Shown: in pieces, positions 1-5,582 of the stretch
Layout of the letters: the number at the start of each line of letters is the position of its first letter
How positions within the stretch are numbered: position 1 is the first letter of the stretch
NCBI GenBank assembly: GCA_022791215.1
Contig: JAAVYQ010000080.1
Span: 1 to 7,411, forward strand
From: Bacilli bacterium
GTDB taxonomy: Bacteria > Bacillota_I > Bacilli_A > RF39 > UBA660
Direction of reading: 5' to 3'
DNA length: 7,411 nt
Notes under the pieces: model-generated
Database searches by the model: none
Told to the model about the DNA's origin: nothing
Seen by the model: the letters and a program-made list of their open reading frames with translations, nothing else
Position numbers and translations under genes: made by a program

Positions 1-50
1 ATATTAATAGAGAGAAATGATAATAGAGTAAATGATTAAAATAAAAAATA
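1..50 (+). other. AT-rich flank, possible tail of an upstream gene
   Basis: One frame is open from the first base to a TAA at 37-39 and would encode the last 12 residues of an upstream protein ending in RVND. Nothing in so short a piece identifies a family, and it may not be coding. In many Firmicutes dprA precedes topA, so a dprA tail is possible, but the sequence does not show it. A GATAAT at 19-24 could be a -10 box for the RNA that follows; its -35 would lie close to or before the window edge. Confidence 0.15.
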
Positions 51-198
51 CCCTAGCGACTAGGGAAATATAAGCCTGTGGAGAAAGTAGGTAACGAAGT
101 CTAAGAAGCAGGAAACCAAACTTGTGAAAGTTTGGGGGTGAATTAATACGCAAGTTTTAATTTACTTTTGTCCAAGGAGTATGTTACTATTGTGATAT
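51..198 (+). ncRNA. Structured non-coding RNA, raiA-motif-like (tentative)
   Basis: This stretch is not coding but is richer in G and C than its surroundings and folds well by eye. Elements seen are a hairpin at 51-65 (CCCTAG, loop CGA, CTAGGG), a helix CCTG 75-78 with CAGG 109-112, a stem at 116-123/128-135 closed by a GTGA (GNRA-type) tetraloop, and a purine-rich GGGGGTGAATTAATACGCAAG segment from 134. GTAAC at 91-95 can pair with GTTAC at 183-187; this crosses the CCTG/CAGG helix and would form a pseudoknot. A competing local hairpin is 181-187/192-198. The length, the pseudoknot layout and the place before topA resemble the raiA-motif RNA, a widespread Firmicutes RNA of unknown function that is, from memory, found near DNA-uptake and ribosome-hibernation genes. 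An alternative is a remnant of an IS200/IS605 tnpB 3' end with its omega RNA, because KPVE- and KQE-like codons occur at 72-83 and 106-114, but in different frames. The limits are approximate; the RNA could reach about 235. Confidence 0.5.
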
Positions 199-218
199 AT
201 AAAAATAAGTGATAGAAT
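190..218 (+). promoter_or_regulatory. Likely topA promoter
   Basis: TTGTGA at 190-195 and TAGAAT at 213-218 are 17 bases apart. A perfect TATAAT overlaps at 218-223 but lacks a good -35 at the right distance. Transcription would begin near 225-230, giving topA a leader of about 45 bases. The -35 overlaps the 3' part of the structured RNA, so that RNA may be a separate transcript, or the two may be read together. Confidence 0.45.
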
Positions 219-270
219 ATAATTCGAAGTCCTTATATATAATAAAATAGATAAGAAAAGAAGGTGAAAA

Positions 271-2304
271 ATGAAAAATTTAGTAATAGTAGAAAGTCCC
301 AGCAAAAGCAAAACTATAGAAAAATATTTAGGTAAAGACTACAAAGTCACATCAAGCAAAGGACACATAAGAGACCTTACAACATCAGGAAAATATGGAT
401 TAGGAGTAGACTTAGAAGACAACTTTAAGCCTAGTTACAAACCAATAACAGGAAAAAGCAAACTAATAACAGAGCTAAAGAAAAATGTAGCGTCAAGTGA
501 CTATGTAATACTTGCGACTGACCCTGATCGTGAAGGAGAAGCAATAAGTTGGCACTTAAAAGATGCATTAGGATTAGAAGACGAAAAATATGGCAGAGTA
601 GTATTCAACGAAATAACAGAAAGTGCAATAAAAGAAGCATTCAAAAATCCAAGAGACATTGACATGGACTTAGTACATAGTCAAGAAAGTAGAAGAATAC
701 TAGATAGAATAATAGGATTTAGACTAAGCAAACTTATGCAAAATAAAACAGAAGGAAAAAGTGCAGGAAGAGTACAATCGGTCGCGCTAAAACTAATAGT
801 AGATAGAGAAAGAGAAATAGATGCTTTTGTAAGCGAAGAATACTTTACAATAGAAGCAATATTTAACGATTTTGAGGCAGAACTTACAAAATACAAAACA
901 AAAAAAATAGAAATAAAAACAGAAAAAGAAGCAAATGACATATTAGAAAAACTATCAAATGCATTCAAAATAGAAAAAGTAGAAAGCAAAGAAAAGAAAA
1001 AGAAAAGTAAACCTCCATTTACAACAAGTACGCTAACACAAATGGCAAGCACTCGTCTAGGATTTACAGCATCAAAAACCATGAGACTAGCACAAGGGTT
1101 ATACGAAGGAAAAACATTAGAACATGAGACAGTCGGGTTAATAAGTTACATGAGAACAGATAGTGTAAGACTATCAGATGTATTTATAAAAGAAGCAAAC
1201 AGTTACATAACAGGAAAATATGGAAAAGAATATGTAGGATTTGCAAAACAAGGAAAAACAAAAGAAAATGTACAAGACGCGCATGAAGCAATAAGACCTA
1301 CAAGTTTAAATAGAACGCCTGAAAAAGTAAAATCATACCTAACCGCAGACGAATACAAACTTTATAGTCTAATATACGCAAGAGCGCTAGCGAGTTTAAT
1401 GTCTGATGCAAATGTATTAGCGACAACTGTGACACTTGACAACAATGACTATAAATTTACAACTAGTGGACAAATCGGAACATTTGATGGTTATCTAAAA
1501 GTATATAACGAATATGAAGAAAGTAAAGATAAAATATTACCAGACTTCAACTCATACAAATCAAATGTAATAGTATCAAAAGAAATAAACAAAACAAGTC
1601 ACTGGACAACACCACCTGCAAGATTTAGTGAAGACAAACTAATAAAAGAAATGGAAAGTTTAGGAATTGGAAGACCAAGTACATACGTAAAAATAATAGA
1701 AGTATTAAAAGAAAGAAAATACATAGACATAATAGATAAAAAGTTCCATCCAACAACGGTAGGAATAAAAGTAACAGATAAACTACAAGAGTTTTTTAGT
1801 TCAATAATAAATGTAGAATACACGAGTGACATGGAAACTCAACTAGATAAAGTAGCAGAAGGCGATGAAATATGGTATGAATTACTTGATAAATTCTATA
1901 AAGACTTCGAGCCTCTTGTAAATGAAGCATATGAAGGAATGGAAAAAGAAGCACCAGAAGAAACAGGAGAAACATGTCCACTATGCGGAAAAGCATTAGT
2001 ATATAGATATGGAAAATACGGTAAATTTGCAGCTTGTAGTGGTTATCCTGAATGTAAATACATACCAAAAATAGAAAAAGAAGAACCAGTAATATGCAAA
2101 TGTCCAAAATGTGAAGAAGGAAATATAATATCTAAAAAAACAAGAAAAGGTAAAATTTTCTTTGGATGCTCTAACTATCCAAACTGCAAATACGCACTAT
2201 GGGACAAACCAACAGGCGAAATATGTAAAACATGTGGTGGATTATTAGTAGAAAAGAAAAATGAAGTATATTGTCCTGAATGCAAAAACAATAAAAGCGA
2301 GTAA
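271..2304 (+). CDS. topA: DNA topoisomerase I (type IA)
   Basis: Relaxes negatively supercoiled DNA behind polymerases by cutting one strand through a 5'-phosphotyrosine link and passing the other strand. The 677-residue protein is complete. The N-terminal TOPRIM domain has the active-site Glu8 in IVESPSK and the acidic triad D84-x-D86-x-E88 in ATDPDREGE, which binds Mg. The catalytic tyrosine is Y293 in ISYMRTDS, the family signature. GIGRPSTY, in the second half of the core, is also typical. The C-terminus carries three four-cysteine zinc ribbons: C569/C572/C589/C595, C611/C614/C633/C639 and C652/C655/C668/C671, the last compact. Length and layout are usual for Firmicutes TopA. The start is supported by an AAGGTG ribosome site at 261-266, five bases before the ATG, and by MKNLVIVESP being the usual family N-terminus. 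It appears to be transcribed alone, with a candidate promoter at 190-218 and a weak terminator over its stop codon. Confidence 0.98.
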   Translation: MKNLVIVESPSKSKTIEKYLGKDYKVTSSKGHIRDLTTSGKYGLGVDLEDNFKPSYKPITGKSKLITELKKNVASSDYVILATDPDREGEAISWHLKDALGLEDEKYGRVVFNEITESAIKEAFKNPRDIDMDLVHSQESRRILDRIIGFRLSKLMQNKTEGKSAGRVQSVALKLIVDREREIDAFVSEEYFTIEAIFNDFEAELTKYKTKKIEIKTEKEANDILEKLSNAFKIEKVESKEKKKKSKPPFTTSTLTQMASTRLGFTASKTMRLAQGLYEGKTLEHETVGLISYMRTDSVRLSDVFIKEANSYITGKYGKEYVGFAKQGKTKENVQDAHEAIRPTSLNRTPEKVKSYLTADEYKLYSLIYARALASLMSDANVLATTVTLDNNDYKFTTSGQIGTFDGYLKVYNEYEESKDKILPDFNSYKSNVIVSKEINKTSHWTTPPARFSEDKLIKEMESLGIGRPSTYVKIIEVLKERKYIDIIDKKFHPTTVGIKVTDKLQEFFSSIINVEYTSDMETQLDKVAEGDEIWYELLDKFYKDFEPLVNEAYEGMEKEAPEETGETCPLCGKALVYRYGKYGKFAACSGYPECKYIPKIEKEEPVICKCPKCEEGNIISKKTRKGKIFFGCSNYPNCKYALWDKPTGEICKTCGGLLVEKKNEVYCPECKNNKSE

Positions 2305-2316
2305 CATCGTTTTTTT
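2293..2316 (+). terminator. Weak intrinsic terminator of topA
   Basis: AAAAGCGA (2293-2300) pairs with TCGTTTTT (2307-2314), with one G-T wobble and a six-base loop. The hairpin runs into seven Ts at 2310-2316. It overlaps the topA stop codon. The stem is AT-rich with few GC pairs, so its strength is uncertain. Confidence 0.4.
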
Positions 2317-2321
2317 AATCA

Positions 2322-2350
2322 TTGTCAATCTTAAATAATGATAATATAAT
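2322..2350 (+). promoter_or_regulatory. Strong sigma-A-type promoter of the broken WG-like gene
   Basis: TTGTCA (2322-2327) and a perfect TATAAT (2345-2350) are exactly 17 bases apart. Transcription would start near 2357, just before the GGAG ribosome site at 2361-2364 that serves the ATG at 2374. The signals of this gene are therefore intact although its reading frame is not. Confidence 0.7.
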
Positions 2351-2373
2351 AAAAACATCAGGAGATGAGTTGA

Positions 2374-3875
2374 ATGAAAGATTTAGAAATAATAAAAAGT
2401 AAAGAAGGAAAATATGGGATTAGAATTTCTTCTACAAAAAAAGTTATAATCCCATGCATGTACGATTATGATGATATATGCTTGATTGAAGAAATAGATG
2501 AATTAGGTGAAAAAAGTATTTACTAAAAGGCACAAAAAATAATAAAATGCTTCATGGTTTATACGACGAATTCAAGAATAAACTAATCCCGCTTAAATAT
2601 GAAAAAATAATGGTAAACTCAAAAGGAATAGAATTAATAAATGGAAAAGAAACAAAATTATATAATGAAATAGAAAAAGAAGACTATGAAGTTATCCCAC
2701 AAAAAATTATAGAAAAAAGTGGAAAATATGGTTTAGAATTAAATGATTTAAAGGTTCCTTGTAATTATAAAAGAGATGAATTAATAAATATTATGCATTA
2801 TAAAGAAGCCTTACCAGGAATATATATTTTATTTAATAATAACAAGTAAATAATTGGATTCTTTGATGATTTTAACATTAGATTAAAACTAGGAACATTT
2901 ACTAGTTATGAAATAATAAAGGATACACTTATTTTAAAGAATAGAGTAAAGGTTACAAAAAAGCAAAAGCCTAAAGAAGATTATATATCTAGTAAAACAT
3001 ATATAACTTTATATAATCCAAAATTTAATATATATATTCATCATAAAAAGCATATGGACGTTGTAATAGAAATCTATCAAAATAATGGTCATTATGAAGG
3101 ATATTCGACAAGGACTCAAGAATGTATGAAAGAAATAGATGGTATTTTTATATTTGATAAAAATACAATATTTGATTCAAATACAGGTATTTATGAAAAT
3201 AACGGAGTATTTATAAAAGTAAATGAATTAAATAAAAGAATAGAACTTTATTATAAAGGCCTAATAAAAATTTATAATATAATAACAAAAGAATACACAA
3301 TCTATGAAAAAGCTAAAGATGGTAACAAAGAAAATAGTTTTTATATTTCTACAACTAATCCAGATGAAATAATACTTAGAGACTTCAATTTACCAAAAGT
3401 AAAAATTTTTAATGATTTTTATATGGTAAATACGCACTACATAAATTACAAGACAATTATATATGATAAAAATTACAATGAAATTATATGTTTAAATGAA
3501 AAAATAGATATCATAGAAATTTATCCAAATCTAGCCAATGTTTTAGGAATAGTAGTAAAAGAAGAAGATGCCAATCATTTGTGCTCAGTTTATTTAATAA
3601 ATGGTAAAATATATTACTTTAATTCCGAAAGAAGAATAAATATGGTTGCAAAAGATGTTGAAAGTAAGATTCCATTTGAAGAAGTTCCAAAAAATAATAT
3701 AACTGCGATTGAATGTGAATACGGTACAATTTGTTTAGAAGCTAATAGTGAAGCAGAAATAGAATATTTACTAGATAAAATCAATCATGAAGAACTGGAA
3801 AGATTATTGAGAAAAACATACAATAACAGCAAGAGATTGCAAAAAGAATATCCAACACTAGTTAAGAGAAAATAA
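2374..3875 (+). pseudogene. Disrupted WG-repeat-like protein (one frameshift, one in-frame stop)
   Basis: Three open pieces read as one gene. Piece 1 (2374-2526, 50 codons, SD GGAG) ends at a TAA. A -1 shift at the run of six As (2510-2515) joins it to an open frame from 2511 containing the second piece (open to 2846, ATG at 2547). That frame is interrupted only by TAA 2847-2849 and stays open to 3875. One extra A plus one base change in the TAA would give about 500 residues. The first third has three WG/KWG-like units with a P-x-x-Y core: GKYGI...IPCMY (about 13-30), HGLYDEFKNKLIPLKY (about 61-76) and GKYGL...VPCNY (about 118-132). WG-repeat proteins are beta-rich, often occur in many copies in gut bacteria, and have mostly unknown roles. 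The C-terminal 340 residues are not recognisable beyond a charged, probably helical tail. No signal peptide or membrane segment is seen. Neither the ATG at 2547 nor that at 3054 has a good SD. Asn is AAT 28 times and AAC 3 times in 3054-3875, unlike the neighbours. The lesions could also be assembly errors in A-runs. Confidence 0.65.
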
Positions 3876-3931
3876 ATTTAATTAAAAAGTAGAAATAACT
3901 AAATTAATAACATGACCAGCAAAAAAGTATA

Positions 3932-3961
3932 AAAATAGAACAAAAGTGTTTTATTTTTTTT
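3932..3961 (+). terminator. AT-rich intrinsic terminator after the broken gene
   Basis: AAAATAGAACA (3932-3942) pairs fully with TGTTTTATTTT (3947-3957), with one G-T wobble and the four-base loop AAAG. Eight Ts follow the A at 3953. The A-rich 5' side means it could also stop transcription coming from the opposite strand. Confidence 0.6.
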
Positions 3962-3989
3962 GAATTTATAGTAAAATAATACATATATT
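3960..3989 (+). promoter_or_regulatory. Possible promoter of the small membrane-protein pair
   Basis: TTGAAT (3960-3965) and TATATT (3984-3989) lie 18 bases apart, directly after the terminator T-run. TAAAAT at 3972-3977 is a rival -10 with a poor -35 (TTTTAT at 3949-3954). A promoter is expected here because a terminator precedes and the next gene has a good ribosome site, but the exact boxes are uncertain. Confidence 0.35.
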
Positions 3990-4009
3990 CAAATAAGTGG
4001 GGTGAAAAA

Positions 4010-4471
4010 ATGAAATTAAACAAAAACGGATGGGGATTTTTAGAATTTTTCTTTTTTCTAATAGTATTTGTAGTTTGCTTAATCGGAGCATTTCAAGGAC
4101 TAAAAAAATTAGGAATCATGGATGACAACTATCAATTCATAAACGACACAAACAATACAAGTACAAATAAAGAAAACAAAGAAGAAAAACCAATAATATC
4201 ATATCCATCACTTGAAGAAAAATTAGTCAAAAGTGCCCAAAAGTATATAGAAGAATACTATGACAACAAGTTGGGATTAGACACACTAAACATACGAGCA
4301 AGCCAATTAAAAAGTAGTGGGCATCTAGAAAAATTAGAAGATACAAAAGGAAGAACATGCTCAGGATACGTATCAGTTTACGTCGATGTTGATGGAAACA
4401 ATGTATACAAACCATACTTAAAATGTAAAGAATATACAACAAGTGGCTACGAAGAAAGAAAGGACGACTAA
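4010..4471 (+). CDS. Small membrane-anchored protein with prepilin-like N-terminus
   Basis: 153 residues, not assigned to a named family. A short basic leader (MKLNKNG) is followed by WGFLEF and a hydrophobic stretch to about residue 28. G7 followed by E12 fits the type IV prepilin pattern of Gly at -1 and Glu at +5 before a hydrophobic helix, so cleavage by a prepilin peptidase is possible. No other pilus gene is in the window, and an uncleaved N-terminal anchor is equally possible. Residues about 35-63 are a polar, Asn/Glu/Lys-rich linker. A likely outer domain follows, with a helix (about 69-82) and a strand-rich end holding C117 and C139, which could form a disulfide. A strong GGGGTGA ribosome site lies at 3999-4005. 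The stop overlaps the next ATG by one base (TAATG), so the two genes are probably translated together. The next protein shows a similar domain. Confidence 0.8.
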   Translation: MKLNKNGWGFLEFFFFLIVFVVCLIGAFQGLKKLGIMDDNYQFINDTNNTSTNKENKEEKPIISYPSLEEKLVKSAQKYIEEYYDNKLGLDTLNIRASQLKSSGHLEKLEDTKGRTCSGYVSVYVDVDGNNVYKPYLKCKEYTTSGYEERKDD

Positions 4472-4791
4472 TGAGTAATAAACTGATAATAATATGGGGG
4501 TCAGTAATAATACTATTAGTAGGAACAATATATTTTATCGGGGTAAAATACGAAGAAGAATTAAAATACATATCAAAAAAAAATGAACTAAAAGAAGTTG
4601 TAAAAGAGTACATAAAAGACAATCACACAAAACTTCCTATAAAAATTACAACAGAAGAATTAGAAGAACAAGAATACATAGAAGAAATAAAAATGGAAGA
4701 CAAGATTTGTGCAGCAGACATAAAAGTTTCAAAAAAGTTAATATTCTATGACTATGACATTGAATTCACATGTATAAAAATAGAAGAATAA
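4471..4791 (+). CDS. Small single-pass membrane protein, divergent partner of the preceding gene
   Basis: 106 residues, family not recognised. An N-terminal membrane helix (about residues 5-24) probably leaves the rest outside the cell. The outer part begins with a helix (KEVVKEYIKDNH), continues with an Ile/Glu-rich segment, and ends in a strand-rich part with C80 and C101. The order of helix, L-x-x-x-x-(Y/H)-(I/L)-E-(E/K)-(I/L) segment and two cysteines 21 residues apart matches residues about 69-139 of the upstream protein, where the spacing is 22. This suggests an old duplication. No prepilin-type Gly/Glu motif is seen here. The start codon overlaps the previous stop, and an AAAGGA site at 4458-4463 supports it. 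A hairpin terminator follows at 4806. A two-component surface complex is an inference only. Confidence 0.8.
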   Translation: MSNKLIIIWGSVIILLVGTIYFIGVKYEEELKYISKKNELKEVVKEYIKDNHTKLPIKITTEELEEQEYIEEIKMEDKICAADIKVSKKLIFYDYDIEFTCIKIEE

Positions 4792-4805
4792 AAATAAAAA
4801 GAACT

Positions 4806-4834
4806 AAGTAAGAACAAAGACATCTTACTTTTTT
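4806..4834 (+). terminator. Intrinsic terminator of the membrane-protein pair
   Basis: AAGTAAGA (4806-4813) pairs perfectly with TCTTACTT (4823-4830) around a nine-base loop, and the T-run extends to 4834. It separates the membrane-protein pair from the rsmE operon. Confidence 0.75.
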
Positions 4835-4837
4835 CAT

Positions 4838-4866
4838 TTGCCTACAAAAGATAATGGTGGTATAAT
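4838..4866 (+). promoter_or_regulatory. Extended -10 promoter of the rsmE operon
   Basis: TTGCCT (4838-4843), a 17-base spacer and a perfect TATAAT (4861-4866) preceded by TGG, an extended -10 element. The expected start, about seven bases after the -10, falls on or within about three bases of the A of the rsmE ATG at 4873, so the mRNA would have no leader. Confidence 0.75.
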
Positions 4867-4872
4867 TACAAT

Positions 4873-5577
4873 ATGCAACAGTATTTTAGTAAAAGTAAAA
4901 AAGAAAACAAATTAGAAATAAACGAAGAAGATATACACCACATAAAAAATGTTATGAGAATGAAAGATGGGGACAAAATAATAATAGTACACGAAGAAAT
5001 AGCATACAACTGCATACTTGAAAAAGACTACAAACATGGAACAATAGAAAGTATATATAAAAAAGACACTGAAAAAACATATATAAAAGCATACATACCA
5101 ATACTTCCAGAAGAAAAAATGAGTTTCATAATAGAAAAAGGAACTGAAATGGGAGTCAGTGAATTTACACCAATAAACTTTGAACGATCAAAATTCAAAA
5201 TAAGCAAAGACAAAGAAAATAAAAAAATAGAAAGATGGACACGTATTGCAAAAGAAGCAAGTGAACAATCTAGAAGACTAATAATCCCAAAAATAGACAA
5301 CATAAAAACAGTAAAAGAAATAGAAAAAATAGAAGGTGTAAATATATTGTGTTCTCTTGACAAAAATAACGTAAAAGAAATAAAAAATGTGTTAAACGAA
5401 AGAACCTTATGTGATAAAATAACTATAGTATTCGGACCGGAGGGTGGAATAACAAAAAGTGAAGAAGAAGAAATAGAAAACAAAGGATACACAAAAACTT
5501 CACTAGGAAAAAATGTATTAAGAACAGAAACAGTAATAATAAATGTATGTTCTATTATAAATTATTTGAATGGGTGA
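4873..5577 (+). CDS. rsmE: 16S rRNA m3U1498 methyltransferase RsmE
   Basis: Transfers a methyl group from S-adenosylmethionine to N3 of U1498 in the decoding region of 16S rRNA, acting on the small subunit. The protein has 234 residues, close to the usual 240-250. The N-terminal RNA-binding domain shows the family opening MQQYF and HHIKNVMRMKDGD. The SPOUT methyltransferase domain shows EKGTEMGV (88-95), a segment RIAKEASEQSRR, the SAM-binding loop FGPEGG (187-192), and LGKNVLRTETV (211-221) of the knotted C-terminus. The ATG at 4873 matches the family N-terminus, yet there is no ribosome site at a usable distance. The promoter instead sits so close that the mRNA is probably leaderless. In Bacillus prmA lies just upstream and mtaB downstream; here prmA is absent and an extra membrane-protein gene lies between rsmE and mtaB. 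Confidence 0.96.
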   Translation: MQQYFSKSKKENKLEINEEDIHHIKNVMRMKDGDKIIIVHEEIAYNCILEKDYKHGTIESIYKKDTEKTYIKAYIPILPEEKMSFIIEKGTEMGVSEFTPINFERSKFKISKDKENKKIERWTRIAKEASEQSRRLIIPKIDNIKTVKEIEKIEGVNILCSLDKNNVKEIKNVLNERTLCDKITIVFGPEGGITKSEEEEIENKGYTKTSLGKNVLRTETVIINVCSIINYLNG

Positions 5578-5578
5578 T
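5573..5578 (+). promoter_or_regulatory. Ribosome binding site deciding the 5583 start
   Basis: GGTGAT overlaps the rsmE stop (TGA 5575-5577) and sits four bases before the ATG at 5583. The same GGTGA core precedes topA and the gene at 4010. This favours 5583 over the in-frame ATG at 5547, which lies inside rsmE and has no such site. Confidence 0.7.
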
Positions 5579-5582
5579 AAAT

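Noticed and set aside
51..65. CCCTAG/CTAGGG hairpin as a terminator of an upstream gene
   Set aside because: The stem is good but no T-run follows (AAATATAA), so it fits better as part of the structured RNA.
72..114. IS200/IS605 tnpB 3' remnant with KPVE...KQE codons
   Set aside because: The two codon groups are in different frames with a stop between them, and no tnpB-like zinc ribbon is seen in the 50 bases before. Kept only as an alternative for the RNA.
681..1082. Antisense open frame of 133 codons inside topA
   Set aside because: It is a shadow of topA: Ser/Phe/Leu-rich because the sense strand is purine-rich, with no homology or ribosome site. The same applies to the antisense frames at 1599-1832, 1796-2107, 4227-4622, 5028-5492, 5750-6088 and those within 6652-7401.
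1971..2295. Three zinc ribbons at the TopA C-terminus as a novelty
   Set aside because: Several four-cysteine ribbons are normal for bacterial TopA; the number varies among lineages.
2505..2526. Programmed -1 ribosomal frameshift at the A run
   Set aside because: In the zero frame the site reads T-GAA-AAA, which is not a canonical slippery heptamer, and a later in-frame TAA would still end the product. Gene decay is simpler.
5547..5582. Upstream ATG start for the acidic protein
   Set aside because: It lies inside rsmE without a ribosome site, whereas the ATG at 5583 has GGTGAT four bases before it and directly follows the rsmE stop.
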